Shown here piece after piece: positions 20,760-32,480 of a stretch of 64,000 nucleotides of DNA (position 1 is its first letter; every line of letters begins with the position of its first letter). The position numbers and the translations under genes are program-made. A model generated the notes under the pieces. It had not been told where the DNA came from. It searched no databases and saw only the letters and a list, made by a program, of their open reading frames with translations. The stretch comes from Cacajao melanocephalus. Taxonomy: Eukaryota > Chordata > Mammalia > Primates > Pitheciidae. Location: NCBI GenBank assembly GCA_963573385.1, contig CAUYLG010061931.1, positions 35,790 through 99,789 on the forward strand, in the 5' to 3' direction.

Positions 20760-22057
20760 TTTTAGACCAATTACTGGATTATAATTGTGCTCCTTTGGAG
20801 ATGTCATGTTTTCTTACTTTTTCATGTTTCTTATGTCCCTATGTTGATATCTGCACATCTGGTGTAACACTCAGTCTTTCCAATGTTATGAAGTAGATTT
20901 AGAGGGAAACACTTTTCTTGTAGATGTACCTACAATGTCAGTTGAGAAGGGTGCTTTGACTTTGGTTCTTGGTGGGTGCAGTCATGTAGTTTCCATATGA
21001 TTTTTTCAGCTGTAATAAACATCAGTGTTGTCTGCAAGTTCCACAGTGGCATAGGCTACAGTTGTTTGTGGAGGCTGTGGTTTTGGCTTTGCTGGGAACA
21101 GAGACACTGGGTAAGCCAGTCCTTGAGCACCTGGGAGCTATACATTGGTGTGTGGTGGCCCTGCCACTGGAGGGGGTAGGTTTGTCAGCAGTAGGGATAG
21201 CAAACCCCATATGGCCCCTTAGTATCATTCCTAGGTGCCAGCAGTGGCAGTAGTGGATACTCGGTGGAACAGTTATTGCGCCCCTGTGGGGCACACATGG
21301 GTACATGTCAGCTCCACTACTGAAGGGAGTAGGGTCACTGTTGGTGGTGGAAGACTTATGTGGACAACTCTCAGGCTCTCATGAATGCATACTTCAGCTC
21401 CCAGTGTCCTGGGGGCAGCCTCCCTGATGTGCTGGAATGTCGGTTTCCCAGGGTGCAGGGCACTGGATGGGCTCAAGTGCTGGGTCCAGCTGAACTCACA
21501 ATGCTGTGGCTGTTTGAGTGGATGTGGGTGATCTTAGTGGGGCCCCATGTGGAGATACAGGGGTTAGTAGGCCCTGGGGCAGGATGGAGTCTGGTATTGT
21601 CTCTATTCTCAATATGGTACCATGCTGCAGCAGCCTGGATCCCAGTGGTGTGGGTGACCCAACATGAATTTCCTCTCTGTAACAATGCAGTCACACAGAC
21701 CGTAGGTGGTTTTCTATACAAGGCACAGGGCCTGTGAGGGCTGATGGGCTCTTCTGTAGCTAAGACTGCAGGTATCTGTGGTGAGAATGTAGACTGCTGG
21801 GGATCTTCCACCTACCTTTCCCCACATTTGGGAGTCCCTCTTGACTCTGAGCTAATTTGGTCCAGCTGCTTTGCTTCCTTCTCTATGCAGTCATCTCAAG
21901 TTTCTGTGTCTCAGAGGATCTTTGTCACTTTCTTGTTGAATTCCAGTATTTTCCCTTGGACACTCTATTCCATGTGAGATTATCTAATTGTTGTTTTGGG
22001 TCATTTTTGTGGAGGAAACGAATGCTGGGCACCTCTAGTTAGCCATCTTCACATTTC
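20760..22057 (-). promoter_or_regulatory. L1 5' UTR (fossil internal promoter)
   Basis: About 1.3 kb, locally much richer in G+C than its surroundings, at the 5' end of the minus-strand L1. Several overlapping frames of 60-125 codons on both strands (21.0-22.0 kb) come from this composition and not from genes. The start reads, in sense, gaagatggctaactagaggt. Confidence 0.75.
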
Positions 22058-23055
22058 AGTTTTTATTAAACCAAAAAAATAAAATTAGTAATCATAGTTG
22101 TAGGCTTTAAACATGCAGCCACTTCACAGTAAATAAATCTTTGCCATAAGCCAAGTTAAGGTCCAGGATGTAATGACGACTTCACAACATTTACACTTAC
22201 TCAGGGTTACAGTGGTGACTCCAGTGGGGGATTTACTGAGCAAAAACATAGTGGGGTATTAATGTCCATATCTAACATTTTAGTGTTTTGATTTGTGTAT
22301 TCCGCAAACAGAATGAATGGCTTTGTAAATATTTTTTCTCAGTAGGTTTAGGGGCCTTCATTAGGAAGGCTTTGGCCGTGATTCACCTGTTGTCATTGTC
22401 ATTCTCTACTCTATTTAGGTCCACTAGGACCCAACTAAGTCCAGAAATTGGATTTTATTTGGGAACAGGGGGCACTGAACAATGACCTAAATGTACAATA
22501 TAATCCTGGAGGAATGGAGGAGAAGCAATAGAGAGCCACTGGAAGCCAAAATCAATGTCAACATCCTGTAAAAGGAGTGATAAAAGTACAAATCTGGAGT
22601 GGTCTGAAAAACAAAAGGTGGCGTTATAAAGCCAGGAGGGAAAAGAAAATGTTTCTGGGAACCCAATGTCCATATGATGGAGAGGTAAAAAGCTGACACC
22701 TTCAGCCAGTGATGAGAAATGATAGATAAATTAAAAAAAAAAAAAAACTAGAACAAAAATGTGAGTGAAGCTGTAATTTCAGGTGTTGCTAAGTACAGTG
22801 GGACCACAACTTACTAGCTATCAATGAAAAGGAAATCTGCACTTGAAATCTGAATTAGATTTAGAACCTCCTAAAGGAGAAAAAATGAAAATGTTGATTA
22901 CTACTCTTGAATATATTCTTTATGACATATATTTTCTTTAATCTGTTAAACATATCTTATAGAACTTGAATCTAACATTTTATTCACCCATACAACTTTA
23001 AAAATCATTCTGATCCACATCTGCCTTGCCTGAATAATTTTTAAAAACACATTAA
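22058..23055. other. No recognised feature
   Basis: Unique-looking. A 15-base A run lies at 22733-22747, without a recognisable retroelement in front of it. Overlapping minus-strand frames of about 70 codons near 22455-22699 have no known similarity. Confidence 0.45.
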
Positions 23056-23059
23056 GCCA

Positions 23060-23240
23060 CTGATTTTACAAATATATTGAACACCTATGGTTAGGTACTA
23101 CACCTTGCTTGGCATTGGGGGGGGAAAAGGTGAAATTTTAAATTTTTGCTCTTGAAAAACTCACAGTCTAATGGGGGAGACATGATTATACCATAATTTC
23201 AACACAATTTTTAAAGTGCCATGATAAGTATGACATGGTG
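23060..23240 (+). repeat. L2 LINE fragment
   Basis: tattgaacacctatggttag, cttggcattgggggg, tgctcttgaaaaactcacag and tctaatgggggagacatgat follow the L2 3' region order (cf. 'attgagcacctactatg ... gggagacag'). Confidence 0.7.
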
Positions 23241-23561
23241 CTACAACCAAGTTCTGTCCTAAGAGCGTAGAAACCTGCATTACTCAAAGTAGAGATAATC
23301 TGCTACTTTGAAGCTGCCAGCAAGTTTCTTAATCATTTTTGGAGAAGGCAGGCTCCCCTTTTGGAAGGCGTAATATGCCAGGGGTGGGTGCAGGGGGGAT
23401 TAGGAGAAGGGATAGAATTTTGCAGGGGAAGGGAAGGTGGCTTATATTATGTTCCTGGGCCATTTTGTAAAGCAATGGACAGCTACCTACCTCTTCACTG
23501 AGACAATGAGTAGTGAAACTCCTTTGTCTCTGTCTAACAACAGCTCACTTTCACAGTTCTC
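23241..23561. other. No recognised feature
   Basis: Unique-looking interval between L2 and MIR remnants. Confidence 0.4.
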
Positions 23562-23812
23562 ACATTATATGCTGAGCACTGTCCTAAGTTCCTTATATGT
23601 ATTACTTGCCACGACTCTATGAAGTAGGGACCCTCTATGTAGGTATGAGGCAGAGTATTAGTTCTGTTTCTTAAAATGAGAAAACCGAGGCACAGACAGG
23701 TGAATTTCCCCAGGGCATGTAGTAAGTAAACAGTGGAGTCAGGATACTAACTTATAAAGTCGCCAGAGCCTAGATGCCTGACTGCTATTCCATACTGCCC
23801 CCACCACCTTCA
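23562..23812 (-). repeat. MIR SINE, nearly full length
   Basis: Antisense MIR of about 250 bp: gctgagcactgtcctaagtt, ctctatgaagtagggaccct, gagaaaaccgaggcacagac, ttccccagggcatgtagtaa and gagcctagatgcctgactgc. Confidence 0.85.
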
Positions 23813-23894
23813 CTGTCAGCAGACTGGCTTTTCCGTGGAAAGTTATTACTATGATCAATCAAACATGTCCACTAAACTATTCAACACTGCTCTC

Positions 23895-24440
23895 AGCAGG
23901 AGTGGAGGGTCTTTAAACCCTCCCTTTGGATTTGGGCACACCCTATGACCACTTTGAGCAACAGGGCATGTTTTCTAGGTCTTAAGAGATTGGCAACTTC
24001 CACTTCCTCTCTCTTGGAACACTTTAGATTTTTAAAAGCTGAAAAAGCAAATATGTACTATAAAGAATGTATTTAAGAGTAGTGAGCCCTAAGATGATCA
24101 CTAAGAAGTCTGACTACCATGTTTAAGACACCACATAGAGAGGCCTCAAGGTTTTTATGAGACTACACGGAGGAGAAAGGGGACCACTCGAATCCAGCCT
24201 TCCAGCAATGCCCTCGCAGGCAATGGGGATTCTTGGTCCCATCAGACCAGCCCTGCCTCCGGCCGGATAAAACACCACATGATCCCAGTCAGTACAACAT
24301 GGAGAAGCTTAGCATCATGAGAAATTCTAACCTTCAAAATTATGATATGTTTAAAAGCATGGAAAAAGAAAAACTGTTATTTTAAACCACTGAAGTTTGG
24401 GGTAGTTTGTTACTCAGCGATAGATAACCAGAACAAATAC
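23895..24440 (+). mobile_element. MLT1-type (MaLR) LTR
   Basis: Diverged LTR with tgaccactttgagcaacagg, cacttcctctctcttggaac, catagagaggcctcaaggtt, and the typical end ttttaaaccactgaagtttg then tactcagcgatagataacca. No internal region follows, so it is a solo LTR or fragment. Confidence 0.72.
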
Positions 24441-24835
24441 ATTGATTTAGAACTGGGTATGAGATAGGGATAAGAAGAATAAGGAACTCCAAAGAAAGGT
24501 ACCACACTGAGACCTGGGATGATGCTGTTCCTACAGGTAGGAGTTCAAGTGGGGGTGTAAGGATATCACCAGAGAATGCACATCTTTTTGTTCTTAATCT
24601 AAGTTTTGTTTTCTGCATGTGAGTTTTCCCGTTACACTTAATTCTTCAGAAAGGTTTTATTAGACCTTACAGCCTGGATTAGAAAGAAGAAAAGGGCACA
24701 ACAGGAGAGAGAAGGGATAAGCAAATCATCACTCACCACATTCTATATACCATAGAATAAATGCCCTCATTCTTAGGGCAGACTGCCTGGGTTCAAATTC
24801 CATCTCTACAAATTACCACCACCTCATCAGGTTAC
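24441..24835. other. No recognised feature
   Basis: Unique-looking. Possibly includes the 5' part of the LTR whose 3' end follows, too diverged for me to align. Confidence 0.35.
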
Positions 24836-24986
24836 AAGAAGATGGCTCTCACCAGGCACCGTAACTGCCAACACCTTGCTCTTAGACTTCCCAGCCTCTA
24901 GAACTGTGAGAAATAAATTTCTGTTGTTTATAAGCCACCCAGTTTATGCTATTTTGGTATAGCAGCGAAATAGACCAAAACACTGT
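24836..24986 (+). mobile_element. MaLR (MLT1-type) LTR 3' fragment
   Basis: atggctctcaccaggcaccg, cttagacttcccagcctcta, gaactgtgagaaataaattt (with AATAAA), gccacccagtttatgctatt and the closing cagcgaaatagaccaaaaca are the 3' part of a MaLR LTR. Confidence 0.82.
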
Positions 24987-26084
24987 TTACTGTATAGGAA
25001 AAGAAAAAAAAAACATTCTGGCAATCCAGCTCATACACCTAGATTTACCTTCCGCACTATAATATGAAACTAAACAGAAGCTAGCTGTCTATCATATATG
25101 CCAAACTTTCCAAATGATTCTTCTCAGCAAAGTATTTCTGCCTTATGCCATAAAGCAAGAAGAAACTGTTGTTCAACTAGACAATATTGTCTATATTAAA
25201 CACAGCAAATGATTTTGATGGCTGTACCACACATTAGGGCTAAGCATGGAGAAATCAACATTACAGCCTGATAATTAGGTATCATTTTTTAATTAGCAGC
25301 TTATCTTGTCGTATGTTAGCAATATGAATGAAATTAGCAATTTTTTCCTGAGCAAAGAGACTTTTAAATCCAAGTCTGACTGATACAGTCCAATTTTTTA
25401 TGTTTCCATTTCATCTACCAAGCTTTATTCAAAACTATTAAGGAATAAAGAAATGTAGTCAGTCTTTCTACAATCATTAACCTTTAAAGTTTCTAATCTA
25501 GCCAGAGTGCCTTCTTAAGACTCAGAATAATTTATTAGTTAGGAATATTGGCATTTTTCAGTAAAATGAGACCTGTGTTTGCAACAGTATCCCTCTGTTT
25601 TTCAAATATTAAACCCTACCAAGAACTAGAACCACTAACCAGAAGCTTTGCTCACATGAACAATAGTATTAGTGAAAGCACTGTTGAATGGAAATGGTAT
25701 TATTGAAAGTCTCCCTCATCTAAGGAGGAAAGAATTAACAAAAGACATTATTATTCTATTATTTGTTGGTGGCTGGGAATTCAGCGGATGAAAATAATTA
25801 TGTTTCAAACCATTCTAAACTCGTATCTTAATGACCTCTCGCTATGTGCTTTTACCATAACAAAACAAAAATTTAAAAAACAACCATTACTACTTTTCTA
25901 GTACTGAGTCAGGAAATGAGTATTTTATCATTGCTGATCTCCTCTCAGAAAAGAGTTCCATTACCTCCACATTCCTTAGACTCCATTCTCTCTCACTAAA
26001 CCCTCTCACCAGTACCACAATTCATTCATTTATTAAGTCTTTTGACAGTTCCTTAAATGTTCTTACATGGAACCATCACCATTA
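24987..26084. other. No recognised repeat; A+T-rich unique sequence
   Basis: No repeat or gene recognised. The part at about 25240-25345 is rich in TAATTA-type homeodomain words (gataattaggtatc, tttttaattagcagc, gaaattagcaat). No coding frame. Confidence 0.4.
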
Positions 26085-26099
26085 GAAATACCCTATTTC

Positions 26100-26255
26100 C
26101 CTCCAGCCAGGGGCGGGGAGTTGGGGAGGGATAACATGGGGAGAAATGCCAGATACAGGTGATGGGGAGGAAGGCAGTAAACCACATTGCCATGTATGTA
26201 CCTATGCAACAATATTGCATGTTCTTCACATGTACCCCAAAACCTAAAACACAAT

Positions 26256-26296
<41 letters not shown>
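26100..26296 (+). mobile_element. Short 5'-truncated L1 3' end with target-site duplication
   Basis: About 155 bp of L1 3' UTR (ggggcggggagttggggagg, then ttcttcacatgtaccccaaa, acctaaaacacaataaaa) followed by (TA)n. The flanks gaaataccctatttc (26085-26099) and gaaataccttatttc (26297-26311) form a 15-bp target duplication with one difference, so the insertion is defined on both sides. The tail is (TA)n at 26258-26296 instead of poly(A). Confidence 0.92.
26258..26296. repeat. (TA)n microsatellite at an L1 tail
   Basis: About 19 uninterrupted TA units directly after the L1 polyadenylation signal aataaaa. Confidence 0.97.
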
Positions 26297-26302
<6 letters not shown>

Positions 26303-26311
26303 CCTTATTTC

Positions 26312-27539
26312 AGGCTCTTGCTGTAAACAGTTCAAACCACTCCTGATTTCTTTTTGTTTAAGCTAGCAGAAGTAGTCTAGAACCAAGTGCAAGCGATTGG
26401 GTTTAAGTTTTTAGGTTTTAAGTTTTTTTAGGTTTAAGGTTTAAGTTCCAGAGCCTAAGAAGAAATCTAGGCTCCTCAACTGGCCTGAAGTTTTCAGTTG
26501 AGAATTTGGAGGGGTCATAGAGGGTTACATGAAATAGATGTCGTGGTTGCCTACCAGAGAGTACGTCTCCAATTCTTCCAATTTTTCTTTCTTCTACTGG
26601 AAAACAACTGTGCAGCTGAAGCCAGCTTCACTCCAAGATGCCCTGATTGATCTAATCCAAGCAAGGTTATGGCGTCTTTCTTGCCATGGTGAATGGTTCA
26701 GGAAAGGATACATAACCTATTTCTAATCCAAGCAGCCCATGGCTTTCCTCTGGCCCCAGGGATTGCTTCAGATGCAGGCACATCACCTAAGATGTCCCAA
26801 TCATAATAATAAAGCTCTAGACTTTAATAAATGCCGAAGACTTTCTGTCTCTTCCCTTCACTGAGAAAATGGAGTGTGTAAACTGGAGCTGTTAGCAGAT
26901 ACTTAGCCACAGCTCTAAAGTCTGACTAAGAATAGACTCAATACATATGTGGGGAGAGGGTGAGGCAAAATACTCAAAGAGGCATGGAGGCACAGAAACA
27001 TGGAGCTGCATTCCTGAAGACCTTGTGGACAAGTGGGTGATTTATTACATGAGCGAATAAATTCCCTTTATTGTTTAAGCACAGACCTACCACCTCAACC
27101 ATCCTTATCCTACATCCTCTTTTCTCCCTCTCTAACAAAGCCCCTTAATCCTTGTAAATTTTTTTTGCTCCACATTCACATTTCACCTAAATTATCACTG
27201 GACTTCAGGAGAGGCTGTCAGCATTTAATTTCTTATTTGGAGCTAGTTGAGGGCTAAAATGGGTAGGTGCTTCCTAACCTATAGAAAAAGGAGGTGAGAA
27301 GTTAAGAATCGTCCATACAGACCCCTCTTTCTCCCTATCTTCAGCAGTTATTATGTTAAAAACGTTTAGTCTTTTGCCAACTTGAATTGTGTTCCCAAGA
27401 GCCCCCTCTGTCAATTTGACTTCAGCACACAGCAAGCCCTAGGAAATCTAGGGAGAAAGTGAGAGGTCCTAGGGAAAGGAGAAAAACTCCTCACCAAATT
27501 GCTCATGATACCCTGAAAAGAATTGAGTGTTAAACAATT
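26312..27539. other. No recognised gene; small simple tract
   Basis: Mostly unique-looking. A short degenerate tract of ttaggttttaag-like words lies at 26400-26447. The area around 26690-26830 (ggtgaatggttcaggaaagg, gatgtcccaatcata, aataataaagctctag) looks like part of an old LTR that I cannot name. Confidence 0.4.
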
Positions 27540-27790
27540 CTCTGCTTTTCCTCTGCCTACAATCTCTTTGCCTGGCTCTATCGTCTTACAGATCTTGGCC
27601 CACCTTTTTTAAGACTTAGCTTAAGGATAAGGTTATGAAGCCGCAAGTACAATTGGGCATTTTCTCCATCATGCCCCCATTTTGAACGTAGACTTCTATC
27701 ATAGTTCTTGATATTCTTTTTTGACACTTACTTGTGTTCAATTCTGACTCTCCAATAATTCCTAATTAGCCACTTAAAAATGAAGTCTCC
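27540..27790 (+). repeat. L2 LINE 3' fragment
   Basis: ctctgcctacaatctctttg, cctggctctatcgtcttaca, tttaagacttagcttaagga and tcttgatattc-type text follow the order of the L2 3' end. Strongly diverged. Confidence 0.65.
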
Positions 27791-28560
27791 ATCAAATAGT
27801 AAGGACTCACTTTTTGTATGCTGAATCTCATCTATTATAAGCTAAAATATAAAAAGAATTGGTGCTAGTCCTGCATAAGGAGAGTTTCCAGTGAATACCA
27901 TACACCAAGGGAAAGGAGAAAGAAAGAGCATCTTTGAAAAAGGCAAGATATATAAACACTTTCAAGAGAAGGTAAGGACAAACTTTCCATTCATGTGTAA
28001 AGCACATGACCCATGTGCTGAATCACCCAGCAGCAGACCACCCAGTAGGTCTACCCCATGTCCATTTAATTAATTACCAGCATAGATTTTTTCTAGTCAA
28101 TCTTACTGCTGCCTCATTTAAATTTAACTTAACAAATCCTATACTTATCTTAAACTCTTCATAAAACCTGACTTTTGCTTTCTTCGAAAGGCTCTACATT
28201 CAGGTGTAGCTCAGTCTTGGAACATAAGAAATAAATTCAATTTTGTCTTTCGTATTTGAGTCCCAGGTCTTATGAACTGTGAATCCCTTTAACAAATTAT
28301 GGTCTTACTTGTTAGAGAGGCTTGAAAACATATCTGAACTATAATGAATGTGGTATCTTTCAGGTAGATGAAATAAAACACTTTCCACCTAATGTTACCA
28401 AGCCATTCCCATATGTTCCATCCTGCCCCTCCAACCTCCCTGCAAGTATTTTGTTTTCTATTTTATCTTGCTGCTTCCTTCCGTTTCTAGTCAATAAAGC
28501 TCAAAGTAAATTGTTTAAAATTATAATAATTACTTGAAAAAAGCTCTAGAAGAATATGTA
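27791..28560. other. No recognised feature
   Basis: Unique-looking sequence. Two plus-strand frames of 60-71 codons (27891, 28322) have no visible similarity or splice context. Confidence 0.4.
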
Positions 28561-28562
28561 TC

Positions 28563-28905
28563 TGTCTTAGTATAGCCAATTTTGCTGCAACAAAACACCA
28601 CATACCAAGTAATTTATAAAGAACAGAAATGCATCGGCTCACAGTTCTGGAGGCTGGGAAGTTCAATATCAAGGTGCCAGCATCCACTGAGGGCTTTCTT
28701 GGTGAAGGTATCACATGGTGGAAGGGCAGGGTGGAGAGAGACTGAGAGCAGGAAAACCCACTCCCTCAATAACGGCATTAAACCATCCATGAGGTCAGAG
28801 CCTTCTTAAACACTTCTCAAAGGTTTTGACTCTTAAACTGTTATGTGGCAACTAAATTTCAACATGAGTTTTGGAGAGGAGAAATATTCAAAGCATAGCA
28901 GAGTG
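28563..28905 (-). mobile_element. MaLR (MLT1-type) LTR, antisense
   Basis: ttttgctgcaacaaaacacc, ggctcacagttctggaggct, gggaagttcaatatcaaggt, tatcacatggtggaagggca, aaatttcaacatgagttttg and attcaaagcatagcag are the antisense LTR in order. About 340 bp, no internal region attached. Confidence 0.85.
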
Positions 28906-29645
28906 TAAAATATGTTTAATCCCCAAATTAACCATTTATTTGCCCTGTTGCCCAACAGCAGTAGGAAGAGACATCCCCAAAATGTCTGAGCTGCATGAGA
29001 TTTAACATTCAGTGCAGAACTTCACAAAGAACTTTAATATAGATTTCTAGCAACAAATTAATATTTTCCTAAAGGAATTTTTTTAATGTCCATCTGTTAT
29101 TTTAATTCCTGAAGAGATTTTACTGCTGGCATTTTTAAATATACTCTTCTTTGTAATTTCATTCAAGCTATTTATCTAATGCAGTATCATCTTTTAAATT
29201 CTTTCTAAAAATTTAATGCAGAGCTACAAACACTCCAAAAAAGTAACTAGGAATTTCCCACTATGTGCTTTGGCTCTGACATTTCAGTTAGAGTGGGTTT
29301 GGCAGCTGGAAAATTGAAGCTGGAGTCTGATTTGACTAATTAATAGAAAGTGGTTTGGGTCTAGGAATCTTCCTGTTCCTCCTCTTTGCTGGCAATCAAG
29401 ATAGCCTAAAAGAGCACGAATGCAGCATCCCACACACGAGCCACTCAATGAACATTTTGTGGGAAAAAAAAACCCTAACATAAGAAAAATAAATATCATG
29501 TAGCTGTTTGCCAAACATTTCTAATTGTCTCCCTTCCCAGTATAGTGGGACTCTACTTGCTTCTCTATGGTCAGCTGGGGTAAAAAGAAGTAAGAGATGT
29601 CACTTCTAAAGCATTGAATTATCCCCACAAGAGTCCCCAGAGCCT
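28906..29645. other. No recognised feature
   Basis: Unique-looking sequence, no frame of note. Confidence 0.4.
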
Positions 29646-29649
29646 TCTT

Positions 29650-29847
29650 GTTCCTCTGAGTGATGAATGGCCATTTTATCAGACTGGATCTCTGAATGAT
29701 TGTGATGACCAGAGGCTTCTAATGATCTGTGGGAACATGAAACATGAGCAAAAAATAAACCTTTGTTGTTGTAAGCCATGGAAAATATGGGGTTATGTGC
29801 TACCCTTGTAAGACATAGCCTATTTTGACTGATTCAAGTATAATACA
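29650..29847 (+). mobile_element. MaLR-type LTR 3' fragment
   Basis: ctgaatgattgtgatgacca, agcaaaaaataaacctttgt, tgttgtaagccatggaaaat and gacatagcctattttgactg correspond to the 3' end of an MLT1-like LTR, including the poly(A) signal region. Diverged. Confidence 0.65.
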
Positions 29848-31944
29848 ACCCATTCAAGAACGTGAAGGTATTCAGGCACCAAAAATATATGCTGATAGAG
29901 GAATTTCACTTAAAAGTAATATTTCTGGACACTGATAACTTTATATTAAGCATAGATTATACATCACTTAACATTCTTGGAATTAAGAAACTTCCAGTAC
30001 AAATAGCATGAAAACGGCCTCATTTCACCTAATATTAGAACCTCAACTGATAAACTAAACTCTAACATTAGATGCCAAAGTGAAAATAGCTGCACCCCTC
30101 ACCATACACTTCATGATCCAGCCCCAGTAATTGAGCTTCGTCCGCTGACTGCAGCTCCTCCAGATGCTGTTGCTAACGATTATAACCAGGTCTTTTTTCC
30201 CCCTTTGCTCGTTTCCTTCTTAGCATGAGTCAACAACCTTCGTTTTATGCTCTATAAGGGGCACTAGTCTTTCTTTTGTTCTTGGCAGAGAGAGGAATAT
30301 TTTTAGAAAAGAACCTTACTATTTTCAGAGGGGGGTCATTATCCGCCACAAAATGAGAAGAGTGTGTGTCTGGGAAGGCTGAGATACCCAGTTAGTGAAT
30401 TCAAGCTCTCTGACTCCAAACCACAGAAGCCTCACCATTCTGATTAGCTTTGGTTGCAGAAGCAATTCAGGATGACACATCCCCTCTCTTACTACCTTGG
30501 CCTTTGTTTCTGGGGAACAAACAGGGTTTGGAGTTTTAGAGTTAAACATAAAATCACATTAACACTGGGCATCATAAATCTGGACTTCAGCAAATGGGCA
30601 CACCACCACAAATTTCCCGGAGATCAGCTAATCCTTGTGACAGAAATGTAGTGCTGTGTGTCTCTGCTGGGGACAGTGTGCACATTAAGTTTCGTCGGCT
30701 CCTTCAGCTCAAAAAACTCAGTCTGGGCAACTGACACTGTGTGCCAGGACATCACCAGCATCCAGAAAAAAAGAATATGTAAATGTTCTGAACAGATTTG
30801 TAAATTAGACTTCTCAAACCCTTCCATCTCCTCCTTTCCCCTCTTGTAATGGACACACAGCACTCCAGAACCGAACTCTCCCTTTCCAGAGTTTGTTAAC
30901 AGTTTCTCAAAGAACAGTCCTACATAATTCCTAAATTAAGCTTGCCTTCTTTTACGTTGTGGCAAAGTGCAATTACAGTTTAAAGGGAATATTTATGTAC
31001 ATTAGTTAACGACATCATTGCAACTTACTGCTCACACATCAACACTTAATTAGTGTAAGCATAAGTGACATAATTGCTACAAGGCATGCATTTACTAGTA
31101 ATGTGAGGTAATTTCATGCACTATGCACATTTTAAATATCTACTTTATACTTTGTCAGACTGAATTTTTTTCATCACTAAGAGATAGTTATATGGATCAG
31201 GAAACAGTCTTCTTTCCTACTGCAGGCAAATATACTATTTTGACTTTGGAAACATTTAATACTATACAGCATTTTTAAAGCCAGAAAGGTTAAAGATGGT
31301 CTACAGACTCTGCCCCTGGGGATCAGGAATCCCCTAATGTATCTGGCATCATCCACATTAATTACATGTTGTCCTCCTTCATTTACAACGATTTGATATG
31401 CACTTAAATATCTCCCCAGGCATTAAAAATTCTGTTAGGGATATTGTTTTGAAATATAGTAGTCCCGTGAAACAGGGAGTTTCAAAGCATCCTCAAATAT
31501 TGCAAATACTCCTGAGAAATCATGAAGAGTAGCCTTTCTGAAATGCATATTTATTCAAATCCAATCCTGGCAGAGAATTCTGTATTGGCTTTTCTTATGT
31601 TTCTTGGTGAAGTCAAAATCTCTGCAAGAAACACAAGACCCTTACTGATCTGGCCCTTGTCCACTTTGTGGTCTCCTGAGACAGTGTGGCCTCATCATTC
31701 CAAGGATTCTGGTCTCCTCTCACTACCATGGCTCATGCAAGGCTCCCCTCCCGCCAGGGCCCTTGCTTTCCCTCTTACCTCTCTTCAGTCATGCGTTCCT
31801 GCTGCGAGCCCCTCTCTAACCTGGCATGGCATCAATCACATGGCATAGTATTACTCATACATCTGTCTCCTCTACCAGATATTGGATGAACTAGATTTCA
31901 CTTAGCTAATCTCCATGTAACCAGGGTGAATACAATTTGCTACA
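29848..31944. other. No recognised repeat or gene; candidate conserved noncoding DNA
   Basis: About 2.1 kb without a repeat that I recognise. Several short frames (30325-30863, 31522-31889) overlap on both strands and lack similarity, so I reject them as genes. The part at 30900-31160 is A+T-rich, evenly complex and dense in homeodomain/POU-like words (cacttaattagtgtaagc, gtaatttcatgcac), which is what a conserved enhancer often looks like. This is inference only. Confidence 0.4.
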
Positions 31945-32095
31945 GAGACAGAATGGCATACTGAATAAGAACCTAGGCTTGAGAGTAAACAGTCCTCAAT
32001 TCAAGGTGACTTTAGCCAAAGGGTTTTCTGTGCTTCAGGTTCCTCACATCTAAAAGAGAAGTAGCCTAAACACCAGCCTCATAGATTGGTGGGCC
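31945..32095 (+). repeat. MIR SINE fragment
   Basis: Sense MIR: gaatggcatactgaataaga, cctaggcttgagagtaaaca, tgtgcttcaggttcctcaca, gcctcatagattggt. Confidence 0.75.
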
Positions 32096-32364
32096 CTAGT
32101 TCGGCTTCCTGAGATACAGACATGAATTTTTCTCCCGGTTGTCTCTTTGGTACACAAGCCCCATTTCCCCTGATTCTCATCTACAGGGCTGCCCTACCCC
32201 ATCACACACCCAGCTCTGATTCTCAGCATCCCAGACCAGATAGCAACCTAAGCTCCCTCCTGCTCTGCTGCAAAATATTAACACTGATGTCCACAGCAAT
32301 GCTGTTTCAAAATTATCTTTTTCTCCCTCAGAAAGGCAATCAACACTTCACCTCATGATGGAAG

Positions 32365-32480
32365 TGGCCTAGATTTAAATTCCAGCTCAGCCACTATGTA
32401 AGTTATTTAGCAATTATTTAATTGCCAACTACATACCAGGCAATTCATTAGCTGCTTAAGATGCAATGGTGAGTGAAAAC
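32365..32480 (+). repeat. MIR/L2-like fragment
   Basis: tttaaattccagctcagcca then ccactatgtaagttattt resembles the MIR core, and actacataccaggcaattca resembles L2. The two are joined or overlapping and strongly diverged. Confidence 0.4.

Larger units (their letters stand above)
14975..22057 (-). mobile_element. Nearly full-length old L1, split by an LTR
   Basis: Read on the minus strand the order is 5' UTR (22057 to about 20760), ORF1 remnant (about 20750-19960), inter-ORF region, ORF2 remnant (from about 19730 to about 15700) and 3' UTR (to about 14975). Removing the 402-bp LTR at 19023-19424 leaves about 6.7 kb, so very little of the element is missing. The 5' end begins, in sense, with aagatggctaactagaggt, a start typical of older primate L1 promoters. 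Many stops and frameshifts disrupt both frames. The 3' UTR carries a duplicated module. I saw no convincing target-site duplication. Confidence 0.9.

Noticed and set aside
21022..21811. Cluster of overlapping 60-125 codon frames on both strands
   Set aside because: Comes from the G+C-rich 5' UTR of the minus-strand L1. Frames conflict and have no domain.
26400..26450. Interstitial telomere-like repeat (ttaggttt words)
   Set aside because: Irregular TTTAGG/TTAAGT words without a regular TTAGGG period. Low-complexity drift is simpler.
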